A DNA stretch of 24,484 nucleotides from NCBI GenBank assembly GCA_037447655.1, contig JBBHKE010000030.1, positions 374,001 through 398,484 of the forward strand. Direction: 5' to 3'. Of the stretch, positions 1 through 8,158 are shown in pieces. Positions within the stretch are counted from its first letter, which is position 1. The number at the start of each line of letters is the position of its first letter. The DNA comes from Zygnema cylindricum (taxonomy: Eukaryota > Streptophyta > Zygnematophyceae > Zygnematales > Zygnemataceae). A program made the translations under genes and the position numbers. The notes under the pieces were generated by a model. It saw nothing but the letters and a program-made list of their open reading frames with translations, was not told the origin of the DNA and made no database searches.

Positions 1-15
1 ATAAAGAAGAATCCC

Positions 16-1010
16 ATGAGGATATCAGAGAACCGGAGGAAGACAACCAAGTATACCAGCCTTTGCATTTCCAGAGCAAGGAGAACAAGTTCAAGACTTC
101 AAGAAAACAATATGGTATTTGCTTTATCTGCTCAATCGAATGAACCACTTAATTTACAAAAAGCATTTGAAAGTTCAGAAAAGAAGAGATGGAAGGAAGC
201 TATCCATGAGGAAATGAATTTTATTATGAAGGCACAAACTTGGGATTTAGTAGAATTACCACCAAATAGAAAATCTATTGGATGTAAATAGGTGTTAAAA
301 CTAAAACTAAATCCAAATAATACAATAGAGAGATATAGAGCAAGGTTGGTACCCAAAGGTTATAATCAAAAGAAGGGAATAGACTATGTAAAGACATTTT
401 CCCCCGTAGTAAGATTTCCTTTTATCAGAATACTCCTAAGTATAGCTGCTATAGAAGACATGGAAGCACATCAAATGGACCTAAAGACCGCTTTTTTGAA
501 TGGAGAACTAGAAGAAGAATTATACATGGAACAACCGGAAGGTTATATTGAACAAAGAAAGGAAGAACTTGTATGTAAATTGATTAAATTATTGTATGGA
601 CTTAAACAGGCTCCTGGGGATGGAATGCCAAACTAGATTAATTTTTTGACTAAACTAGGATATGAAAGAATTAGTTTAGATCATTCAATATATGTATTAA
701 ACGCTGAAGATAAAGAAAAAATGTTATATATTGCAGTTTATGTAGATTACCTACTAATTATTACTAAATGTAAAGAACAAATTCAAAAGCTAAAGGAAGA
801 ATTTTGTAAGGAGTTTGATATAAAAGATATTGGAGAAGGAAAATATATATACCAGGAATACAAATGGAAAGAGATAGAGAAAAGAAATTCATAAAACTAT
901 CACAGAAAGAGGCCATAAAGAATATGTTAAGAAAGTGAAACTTTAGTTCAACTAACGAGTGTATTAGACCTTTGGATACCAAGAACAAAAAGGAGGAACA
1001 GGATCAAGAA
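16..1010 (+). pseudogene. Element A reverse transcriptase fragment
   Basis: Copia reverse transcriptase, which would copy element RNA into cDNA in virus-like particles. The region begins in the integrase-RT linker and the conserved entry block (W-K-E-A-I-H-E-E-M around 190-220). It carries the RT blocks LNPNNTIERY (about 301-340), HQMDLKTAFLNGELEEE (about 469-519) and LYGLKQAP (about 592-615). Damage: a TAG at 289-291 where relatives have the Trp of the KWV motif; a frameshift near 615-640 just after LYGLKQAP; the YVDD catalytic box reads YVDY at 739-750, so one metal-binding Asp is lost; and another frameshift near 860 before the block at about 880-930 that matches IKLTQKE of the other elements. 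The fragment stops at 1010 where solo LTR D1 is inserted; homology resumes at 1814. Certainly a copia RT remnant; the exact frameshift points are approximate. Confidence 0.9.
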
Positions 1011-1808
1011 TGTTGTTTCTACAACCACAGTTGCAGAAGAAGAACCAGCAGCTACCACAAATCGTATCAAACAACCAACTTGATATAGCACAGAAAGTAA
1101 CACACGTGTTCGAATAACACCAAAATTCACACCAACATAGTATCAAATATAGTCTGTCAATTCAGAAATTTGTAGCTCAATTGGCTTAGTAAACCATAAG
1201 ATATAACACTTGGAAGTTTCCCAAAAACTATCCATTGGAGAGTTAGATCTCAATACTGGATAATACAATTATGGCTAAGTCCTAAACTTTATACTCACAG
1301 AAAGTATCTACTACAAAATAACTAATCAGATGTCTACACCTGGAACTACAGTAGTGAACTATGCTACGACAAAGTAGCGAAATAGTACCCTACTATACCG
1401 TGAGTACCCCCAAGCCCTATTTGGCTACTAGACAAAGATATGATTAAAGTAACACTAAATTCTAATAAGCTACGCTACAAATTAATGTGTTTCAAAAATA
1501 TACAAATAGTCTCCCGTAGTGTAGTGTTCCAGGTGCTTAGTCTGCAGTGGATGCAAACATCCAGCCGAATCTTGATCAAATATTCTATGTCACCTGAGTT
1601 CGTACAAAGTGATGAGTCACTTTGTGGTCCCACGTGAATCGCATCCCTTGCCGTGATTGAAATCTACGGTCGACGTAAGATTTTGTAACACTACTGTCAA
1701 ACTGAATAAGGTAAGTATTACAATTTCTTAGACCAAAAATATATTCCAAGTCTTAAGACTCTCCTCACAACCCTGTTTACTGAGTATGAAGATTTCCTAA
1801 TTTCAACA
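1011..1808 (-). mobile_element. Solo LTR D1 (B/D lineage) inside element A
   Basis: A 798-bp LTR in minus orientation with TG...CA ends: on the minus strand it begins TGTTGAAATT and ends GAAACAACA. The flanks are an exact 5-bp direct repeat, AAGAA at 1006-1010 and again at 1809-1813. There is no internal region, so it is a solo LTR, the usual product of recombination between the two LTRs of a full element. It aligns along much of its length with the D2 5' LTR on the plus strand (17861-18847), for example the stretch around TACTTTGTCGTAGCATAG and the end encoding ATVVVE. The last part (about 1011-1075) is a decayed Gag start (residues AGSSSATVVVE), showing that Gag began inside this LTR too, although the ATG is no longer visible and one extra A disrupts the frame near the end. 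Short open frames here are not genes. Confidence 0.9.
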
Positions 1809-2016
1809 AAGAAGAGGATGAGAAGGTTAATGTACATTACAGAGAAATTGTGGGAACTCTTATTTACTTCATGAATTGTACGAGACTAGAAATAGAAGTT
1901 GTAGAGGAATACTCAGCTAAAGTTTGCAAGACCTAAGGAAATCCGATCGGAATACGGTCAAGAGAGTTTAAAGATATCGTATCGGAATAAAAGATTTCAA
2001 TGTTACACTTAGGAGG
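1809..2016 (+). pseudogene. Element A RNase H fragment, N-terminal part
   Basis: Continuation of the element A pol after solo LTR D1. The plus strand encodes a recognisable IVGTLIYFMNCTR block at about 1846-1884 (other copies: VVGSLIYFMNCTRPDI), followed by decayed sequence and a LHLGG block at about 2004-2016. That block is the strand before the first catalytic Asp of RNase H (TWSD). A TAA (1936-1938) and other lesions interrupt it. It ends at 2016, where the C LTR begins. The missing continuation, encoding the TWSD-type motif, is found 12 kb away at 14193. Confidence 0.85.
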
Positions 2017-2344
2017 TGCAATTCTTTGTCCCCCATTAGACTACAGAATTTAGGAAGCCTCTAGATAATTTTTGGCTAACCCTTCTCGAGTTAGGATCAC
2101 ATATGATCAAATATGCAAACAAGCAATCCGACTGCACCCTTATGCAGTCTTGACTCCTGTGAGTCCGCAGCAAAAGAAATCACTGAAAACACCCAACAAG
2201 GCGATTAATTATCAAGTAGCAAAGATGCCAAAATATATACAAGCTCATTGGGAGAGAGGCCGCTACCTCCTAAATCTCCTTAGTCCTAAACCCCTCTCAT
2301 TACACCTATCTATTGATGTACGAACCAATCAAAGAACTCTAAAG
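2017..2344 (-). repeat. Element C 3' LTR, first arm (interrupted by B)
   Basis: Aligns with the left end of the C 5' LTR (13181-13510), for example the shared blocks TTTTTGGCTAACCCTTCT and GATGTACGAACCAATCA. It begins TGCAATT..., the complement of the LTR 3' end, and includes the short Gag start region (complement of an ATG at 2034-2036). It stops at 2344, where element B begins with TGTTGTTC. The last five bases, TAAAG at 2340-2344, are the left copy of the B target-site duplication. The open frame at 2072-2446 crosses the C LTR/B LTR boundary and is not a gene. Confidence 0.92.
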
Positions 2345-3089
2345 TGTTGTTCTACAACCACCGGTGCAGGTGGAGGAGCAACAGTAGTAGAAGAAGTAGA
2401 CATGATACACTCTCCGAAGCTATCAAGAATCCTACCAAACAGCTAATCTTAAGTGCTCACCACTTCTTATACAAGCATCCAAACGTCAGAATACTCTATC
2501 AGAATATAGAGTAGAATAAACACTTATAACTCCCAAAGTTATAGCACAATTGACATGACAACACTCAAGATATAATTCTCAGAAGTTTCCCAAAAACTGT
2601 CTGCAGTTTTACTGCTTGGAAGTCTGGATACATCATATGTTCTGAGTCCTAAGTCTTATACTAGTGTTGTACCGGCAATACCAATGTACATGAGAGGTAC
2701 GTCAAGCTGCCAAGCTAATACTAAGCTACCAGTGAGCTACCACTAAGCTACCATTGAGCTACCACTGAGCTAACTAGAATCATATCTATCGCAGTTGCTC
2801 TATCCTGTACAGAATCACATTAAGAGTATCATACGTTGCGTTGTCCGTACGAACCATATCAAATATAATCGTGGTTGCCTTGTCCTGTCTGTGTTGCAGC
2901 TTCGTTGCAGCGTTGCTCTGCTGTATAGCAGCTGCTCTGCTGTATAGCAGCTGCGTTGCTGTATAGCAGTTGCGCTGCTCTGTTGTATAGCAGCTGCGCT
3001 GCTCTGTCTGTTGCTGTATAGCAGCTGCGCTGCTCTATTGTATAGCAGCTGCGCTGCTCTGAGATTGAAAGCTTTCCAAAAAGACAACA
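2345..3089 (-). repeat. Element B 3' LTR (745 bp)
   Basis: Same length as the 5' LTR at 7409-8153 and aligned without net gaps, with a few dozen substitutions by eye. On the minus strand it runs from TGTTGTCTTTTTGG (ending at 3089) to GTAGAACAACA (ending at 2345). The last 59 nt repeat the first 19 codons of Gag plus two bases, because the Gag start lies inside the LTR. This explains the isolated gag fragment at 2345-2403, which would otherwise look like a truncated tandem copy. Just outside the LTR on the element side is the polypurine tract at 3090-3100. Confidence 0.95.
2911..3060. repeat. Hairpin-forming tandem repeat in the B 3' LTR
   Basis: About six imperfect units of 18-31 bp built around TATAGCAGCTGC with CGCTGCTCTG spacers. 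Several units contain CTGCT-GTAT-AGCAG, a 5-bp stem with a 4-base loop, and overlap the palindrome CAGCTG. The same array occurs at 7975-8124 in the 5' LTR, so it belongs to the element and was duplicated with the LTR. Similar TATAGCAG words recur at about 3160-3175 and 3227-3237, outside the LTR near the 3' end of the internal region. Confidence 0.85.
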
Positions 3090-3249
3090 CTCCCCTAAAG
3101 CTTTAGACTCACTATCCCAGCGCTGCTGCGGTGATAAACTAGCGCAGCACCGCAGCATAGCAGTATAGCAATTAGCAAATCACCCAGTCCCACTATATCT
3201 CAATGGTGGATTTATCGCAGAGTGGCAGTATAGCAGTGCATCAATTCAA
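3090..3249 (-). promoter_or_regulatory. Element B polypurine tract and 3' untranslated segment with hairpin
   Basis: Directly next to the 3' LTR, the minus strand reads TTTAGGGGAG then TGTTGT. This is a polypurine tract (3090-3100) of the kind that primes plus-strand cDNA synthesis. The remaining 150 bp between it and the RNase H stop at 3250 are non-coding. They contain an inverted repeat with 10-bp perfect arms, TGCTGCGGTG at 3124-3133 and CACCGCAGCA at 3148-3157, separated by 14 bases. The role of the hairpin is unknown. Confidence 0.8.
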
Positions 3250-4113
3250 CTATTCACAAAATCCCACTGCGTACCTACAATACTTCAGCTTAGGAGCAGG
3301 AAGAGCTTTAATGAGCATATCAGCAATCATTTTTGCATCTGGTAAATAACATAATTTAATCACTCTAGAGAACACTTTTTCTCTTACAAAGTGTAATCGT
3401 ACATCCATGTGCTTGCTTTTGAATTGATGACTCGGGTTAGAAGCAATGGCAATGGCAGCTTGGTTATCACACCAGATCACCTGTGGACCAGCTTGCATCT
3501 ATCCTAGTTATTGTAACATGGATTTTACCCATAAGAGTTCTTTGAGGGCCGAGCTTGCTGCCATATATTCTGACTCCATTGTCGAATGTGCTGTAACCTT
3601 TTGAAGTTTGTTGCTCCAACACCAAGTTTCGTTCCCAATTTGTAGAACAAATCCCGTGGTGGATTTCCGGCTTGGCATGTCGCCATAGCTTGCATCACTC
3701 CATGTTTGCAGCTTGACTTCTCCTCCGCCTAGAGTGAGTTTAAGATCTTTAGTTCCTGCCAAATATCTTAAGACTCTTTTTGCTGCATCAAGATCAGATT
3801 TTCTTGGATTTTCTAGACTCCTACTCAGTACCCCGACTGCTGCAGCAATGTTAGGACGGGTACAGTTCATGAAATATATTAAGCTTCCCACTATCTGTCT
3901 ATAAGGTATTATTGTCATAGGATCATTCTCCCCTGATTCTAAATACTCGCTAACAATGACACCTGGTTCTGTCTCTTCTCCCTCTAACTTCTGCCGAAAC
4001 TCCATTGGAGTTAAACATCCTTTTGCCCCCCGCATTCCGTACTCATCTAACATGTTTCCAATAGCCTCTCTTTGAGTCAATTTTATTATTTTCTTATTTC
4101 TGTCCCTCTCTAC
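3250..4113 (-). pseudogene. Element B RNase H domain
   Basis: C-terminal RNase H of the B polyprotein, which would degrade RNA in RNA:DNA hybrids. Visible motifs in order: IKLTQREAIGNML at the RT end, IVGSLIYFMNCTRPNI, LGGGEVKLQTWSDASY with the first catalytic Asp, AHSTMESEYMAAS with the catalytic Glu, WCDNQAAIAIASN with the next Asp, then HFKSKHMDVRLHFVREKV-type sequence and an ADMLIKALP ending typical of copia. All key acidic residues are present. Two stops break it: TAA at 3508-3510 and TAG at 3499-3501, both in the conserved LQELGWMQ-like segment (the second is where relatives have Trp). The frame is the same as gag. The natural end is the TAG at 3250-3252. Confidence 0.93.
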
Positions 4114-5139
4114 CTAGATACCCAAAATATATTTTGCCTCACCGAGGTCTTTTATCTCGAACCGTGAGTTTAGAGCAGTTTTGATTTTGTTTATTTCAGC
4201 CATTGATTTGTTAATTAATAGCAAATCATCTACATATACTGCTATATACACTATCCCATTTTCACCCTTTAGAACGTAGACAGAGTGATCAGAACTTATC
4301 TTTTGAAATCCTAGACTAGTCAAGAATTCATCAAGCTTTATATTCCACTGTCTGGGGGCCTGTTTTAGGCCGTACAAAGATTTTAGCAACTTGCATACTA
4401 AGTGCTCTTTTCCTGGTTCCACATACTTTTCAGATTGCTGCATGTAAATGGTCTCTTCTAGTTCTCGATGCAAAAAGGCCGTTTTTACATCCATCTGATG
4501 AATTTCCATATCTTCTATAGCAGCTAGGGACAGCAAAATCCTAACTGTTGGAAATCTTACAACCGGAGAAAATGTTTCTTCAAAATCGATTCCTTCCTTT
4601 TGATTGTACCCCTTTCGCCACAAGTCTGGCCTTATAGCGTTCAATGGTGTTATCGGGATTTAACTTCACCTTGAATACCCATTTGCTGCTGATCGCTTTT
4701 CGGTCTGGAGGAAGGTCCACGAGCTCCCATATTTGAGCCTCCATGATCGACTTCATTTCGTCGTTTGCCGCCTCAATCCAGTGATTCCGCTCTGGTGATG
4801 AGAAGGCCTCTTGGATGGTCAAGGGCTTCCCTGAGACTGTCGAGTAGGCAAAGTGAGAGATTGCTTGCAGGCGGCTGCTAAATCTTCTTCCCCCCGGAAA
4901 TTCTGAGGCTGAGATAGTCGGATGCCGCGCATTGGGCTGATTGCGCTGGTTGGGATCCGTGTCTTGCTGATTGCGCTGGTTGCGATCCGTGTGTTCGTGA
5001 TTGCGCTGGTTGCGATCCGTGTGTATTGACTGCTCTTGGTCCGTCTGGACCGGAAGTTGGTGAGGAAGTTGGAGAGAGTTTGACGCCGGAGTCATTACTG
5101 AATGTTGTGGAATATGCGGGACAATTTCCTGCATGCAAT
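4114..5139 (-). pseudogene. Element B integrase-RT linker and reverse transcriptase
   Basis: The linker (about 4870-5139) is rich in Gln, Asn, Arg and Pro and includes a 30-bp tandem repeat. The RT entry block (SSPERNHWIEAANDEMKSI, about 4741-4800) and KWVFKVKLNPDNTIERYKARLVAKG lie in frame +1 relative to gag. A frameshift near 4600-4615 returns to the gag frame for ETFSPVVRFPTVRILL, HQMDVKTAFLHRELEE, LYGLKQAPRQWN, AVYVDDLLL (both catalytic Asp codons at 4225-4230) and DLGEAKYILGI. A TAG at 4114-4116 follows where relatives have Gln. Another frameshift near 5155-5165 puts the linker out of frame with integrase, so the two shifts cancel. The RT active site itself is intact. Confidence 0.93.
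4937..5029. repeat. 30-bp minisatellite, three copies, in the B linker
   Basis: Three consecutive copies with a period of exactly 30 bp start at 4937, 4967 and 4997, each built on TGATTGCGCTGGTTGCGATC. Because 30 is a multiple of three, the minus strand encodes three copies of a 10-residue unit close to TDRNQRNQQD. It lies in the non-catalytic linker between integrase and RT, where length change is likely to be tolerated. Element C has no such repeat in its acidic linker. Confidence 0.85.
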
Positions 5140-5883
5140 CTAAGATGACATACTCTGTACTTTTTGTTGCTTTTGCTGCTCTGTCATTTGAAATAAATCT
5201 ATGGAGTCTAGTTCATCCTTAATAATGATGTTTCTAGCTACAACTATTTTCTGCCTTTCAAACACAAAGACTCTATAACCTTTTGAGTGATCATCATATC
5301 CTAACAGAATACCTGGTAATCTCTTCGGTTCCATTTTCCATCTATCTGTAGACGTATCCAATATAAAGCATTGACTACCAAAGACCTTGAAATGGCTAAC
5401 ATCTGGTTTGCTACCTGTCCAGATTTCGTAAGGAGTTGTTTCTACCGATCTGGATCCTATCCTATTTTTAATATAAACTGCACAATTTAGAGCCTCAGCC
5501 CAGAATTTCGGATCCACATTTTTATATGCGAGCATACATCTAGAGCTTTCTGTGAGAGTTCTATTCAGTCTTTCGGATACCCCATTTTGTTCCGGTGAAT
5601 ATGGAACAGTGAATAGATGACTAATGCCTTCCTCGAGTAAAAAAGTTTCAAATTTTTTCGATGTATATTCACCACCATTGTCCGATCTGAGCTACAAAAT
5701 AGAGGAATTATGAAGTTTTTCAGCCCTTGCTTTATAGTGTTTGAAGTGACCAAACACTTCACTCTTCTCCTTTATGAAGTAAACTTTTGTAAATCTGGAG
5801 AAATCATCTGTGAAGGTGACCATATATTTCATCCCTCCAGCAGATGGAACCTTCGCCGGACCAAAGACATCCGAATGAATTTG
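5140..5883 (-). pseudogene. Element B integrase core and C-terminal region
   Basis: Retroviral-type integrase (DDE) that would insert the cDNA. In gag frame: IHSDVFGPAKVPSAGG with catalytic Asp at 5869-5871, VTFTDDFSRFTKVYF, RSDNGGEYTS with the second Asp at 5680-5682, and SPEQNGVSERLNRTL with the Glu at 5590-5592. Then come the copia AYIKNR-like and HFKVFGSQCF blocks, ending in KGYRVFV and VVARNIII. The triad is complete. Lesions: TAA at 5882-5884 just before the core and TAG near 5693-5695 just before RSDNGG, at a site where Gln is plausible. The frame closes at 5140 after a frameshift near 5155-5165. Other-frame peptides at 5565-5762 are shadows. Confidence 0.93.
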
Positions 5884-7467
5884 TTATAAAAGTTTCGTTG
5901 ACCGATGCTCAGACTCCTTAGGAAATGGCAATCTGTGGATTTTGCCTAAAGCGGAACCATCGCAGGTTTTAACCGGCCCATCTGTGATTAATACACCCTC
6001 TATTTTTCCAGCAATGACCATTTTCCTCAAACTATCATAATTTACATGGCCTAATCTTTTATGCCACAATTCATCTGAGTGCAAAACACTAGAGTACAAA
6101 ACATCATTCTCCTTGGTATTAGCCATATCCATGCGATACATCTTGCTACTATATCTAGTACCTGTAACCGCAATCTTGCCATTTTTGCTAACAACTTGCC
6201 GACCATTTTTCAAATTAACCTCAAAGCCTTTGCTCTCTACCAACGACGTAGAAAACAGATTTTTCTTAAAGTCAGGCACAAATAAGACATTGTGAAGAGT
6301 CCTTTCAATTGCTTCTCCTTCTACATCAACTAGTAAGGACACATCACCCACAGCACGAGTTTGGACACTCATTCCACAAGCATAGTAAATATTTTTCTCC
6401 GGCGTTGCTTTCAGATTTTTGAAGATGGCCTTGTTCCAGCACATGTGGGCTGACGCTCCTGTATCCATTATCCATCGGGGGTCCTTCGTGCCCTCCATTG
6501 CACCTGCCATAGCGAATAGATCCGTATCGTCCTCCGTAGAAACCGTCAAAGTCTCGTCTTGGAGAGACGAAGAAGCCGAAAATAATGCATTTCCACGAGG
6601 TGTAGTCCCCGTGAAGTCTTTGTAAAACTGGCTTTGTTGCCATCCCGGCGTGTATAAACTTGTATCGTTAGCTTTTTTAAGCTTAGGACAAAATTTGTAT
6701 CCATGACCTCGCTCACTACAATAAAAACATGCATTGTTGGATTGTCTATTTCCACCTTGATTAAAATGTCTTAACTGATTATACTGATTTCTTTGCTGAT
6801 TAAACTGTCCTTTTCTCTCAAAGTGTGAATTAAAAGCTTCTACTTGCTCAACATTGAGAATATTAGATGTAGCTTCCTCCTTTAGTAAAATATTGATGGC
6901 TAATTGTAAAGTCCAACTAGCTTTATCTTTTTGTTTGAGCATATCAGATGCTCCTTTCATACTACGAAGGAGACCCCTCATGAGCAATGCTGCCTTTTGA
7001 AAAGGAGGAAACACCCCAACTGCACAAGCATGTGCATCTACAAGGATACAAAATTTGTTAGAATATTCAGCCATTGTACCGCCAGTGTACTTATAGTCCC
7101 AAATTTTTCCAGCCAATAGCAGCTCTTCCTGGACATTGGCCTTTTCATAATCACTTTTCAGAGATTTCCAGATATCAATTGCTTTTTTCATCTTTATCTG
7201 AGACATAGCTAAGTCCTCAGATATACAAAATTTCAGAATAGACCGAGCTTGTGTATTTTTCTTAGACCATGACGGATCAGATTCATCCAGCGAACCATCC
7301 AATATATCCAAAAGATTGACATTTTCAAAATGTGTTTTCACCATATTCGCCCAGTAGACATTCTTATCCCCGGAAAAGATAGGAATTCTTGATGACAGGC
7401 CCATAACTTGTTGTTCTACAACCACCGGTGCAGGTGGAGGAGCAGCAGTAGTAGTAGAAGTAGACAT
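5884..7467 (-). pseudogene. Element B Gag - protease - integrase zinc domain (527 codons open)
   Basis: Longest open frame in the window. Gag forms virus-like particles and packages RNA; the protease matures the polyprotein. The start ATG at 7465-7467 is inside the 5' LTR, so residues 1-19 are LTR-encoded and residues 21-24 (VMGL) are encoded by the primer binding site. Residues 30-200 match the UBN2/copia Gag region (IPIFSG, W-K-S-L, ALLMRGL-type motifs). A zinc knuckle CX2CX4HX4C is at C247-C250-H255-C260. The aspartic protease active site DTGA is at 335-338 (WIMDTGASAHM). The GAG-pre-integrase block and the integrase HHCC start at H469 and H474. C502 is present, but the fourth ligand is Ser (505) where the D2 copy has Cys. 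The frame is stopped by TAA at 5882-5884. A single frame covers gag and protease with no programmed shift. Confidence 0.95.
7398..7408 (-). promoter_or_regulatory. Element B primer binding site inside gag
   Basis: Immediately inside the 5' LTR (left end at 7409) the minus strand reads AGTTATGGGCC. GTTATGGGCC matches the primer binding site of Drosophila copia, which pairs with the anticodon arm of initiator tRNA-Met (a half-tRNA primer). It sits in the Gag frame, encoding part of Q-V-M-G. The same motif follows the LTR end in C, G, D2 and E. Confidence 0.82.
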
Positions 7468-8153
7468 GATACACTCTCAGAAGCTATCAAGAATCCTTCC
7501 AAACAGCTGTTCTTAAGTGCTCACCATTTCTTATACAAGCATCCAAACCTCACAACACTCTATCAGAATATAGAGTACAATAAACACTTATAACTCTTAA
7601 AGTTATAGCACAATTGACCCGACAACACTCAAGATATAATACTCAGAAGTTTCCCAAAAATTGTCTGCAGTTTTACTACTTGGAAGTCTGGATACATCAT
7701 GTGTTCTGAGTCCTAAGTCTTATACTAGTGTTGTACTGGCAATACCAGTGTACCTGAGAGGTACGTCAAGCTGCCAAGCTAATACTAAGCTACCACTGAG
7801 CTACCACTAAGCTATTATTCAGCTACCACTGAGCTAACTAGAATCGTATCTATCGCAGTTGCTCTATCCTGTACAGAATCACATTAAGAGTATCAGACGT
7901 TGCGTTGTCCGTACGGACCATATCAAATATAATCGTGGTTGCCTTGTCCTGTCTGTGTTGCAGCTTCGCTGCTGCGCTGCTCTGCTGTATAGCAGCTGCT
8001 CTGCTGTATAGCAGCTGCGTTGCTGTATACCAGCTGCGCTGCTCTGTTGTATAGCAGCTGCGCTGCTCTGTCTATTGCTGTATAGCAGCTGCGCTGCTCT
8101 GTTGTATAGCAGCTGCGCTGCTCTGAGACTGAAAGCTTTCCAAAAAGACAACA
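7409..8153 (-). repeat. Element B 5' LTR (745 bp), contains the Gag start codon
   Basis: Partner of the 3' LTR at 2345-3089, offset by 5064 with no net indel. On the minus strand it begins TGTTGTCTTT at 8153 and ends AGAACAACA at 7409. The Gag ATG lies at 7467-7465, 59 nt before the end. The hairpin tandem repeat occupies 7975-8124 in the upstream part. A block of repeated AGCTACCACTGAGCTACC words lies at about 7790-7840. Outside the LTR, 8154-8158 (TATTG) is the right target-site copy. Open frames in this segment are artefacts of the repeat. Confidence 0.95.
7975..8124. repeat. Hairpin-forming tandem repeat in the B 5' LTR
   Basis: Second copy of the TATAGCAGCTGC array described at 2911-3060, with the same number and order of units. 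One unit reads TATACCAG instead of TATAGCAG. Since both LTRs derive from one template at integration, the array predates the insertion and has not changed in copy number since. Confidence 0.85.
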
Positions 8154-8158
8154 TATTG

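Larger units (their letters stand above)
2345..8153 (-). mobile_element. Element B: complete, least decayed copia element, nested in the C LTR
   Basis: A 5809-bp minus-strand element with two LTRs of exactly 745 bp (7409-8153 as 5' LTR, 2345-3089 as 3' LTR). Its termini are TGTTGT...ACAACA, a 6-bp perfect inverted repeat. It sits in the C LTR: the left arm ends ...CTAAAG and the right arm starts TATTGTACAG, against ATAAAGTACA in the uninterrupted C LTR. This makes the duplication TAAAG (2340-2344) / TATTG (8154-8158), with two substitutions. Internal parts: PBS 7398-7407, gag-pol 7467 to 3250, PPT 3090-3100. Gag, protease, integrase and RNase H lie in one frame. A short shifted stretch (about 5160 to 4610) and about five stops separate it from an intact gag-pol. 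Roughly 5% of LTR positions differ by eye. Confidence 0.95.

Noticed and set aside
289-291. Alternative genetic code with TAG/TAA read as an amino acid
   Set aside because: Stops fall at different sites in different copies, replace Trp, Gln, Glu and Gly alike, and occur with frameshifts; the B frame also ends with TAG at the natural RNase H terminus. Decay explains them better.
1685-1690. LTR D1 boundary at GTAACA (1690)
   Set aside because: No matching target duplication. Extending to 1808 gives TG...CA ends, an exact AAGAA repeat on both sides, and alignment with the D2 LTR start.
2345-2403. Gag N-terminal fragment left of the B LTR as a truncated second B element in tandem
   Set aside because: The fragment is simply the end of the 745-bp LTR, which contains the Gag start. 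Equal LTR lengths, ACAACA terminus and the target duplication at 2340-2344 show that the element ends here.
2911-3060. CRISPR-like array
   Set aside because: Units are 18-31 bp, contiguous and self-similar with no unique spacers, lie inside a eukaryotic LTR, and are duplicated with it.
5155-5165. Programmed frameshift between integrase and the RT part of B
   Set aside because: Copia elements use one frame for gag-pol, the shift is in a variable linker, and a second shift near 4610 cancels it. These are ordinary indels.
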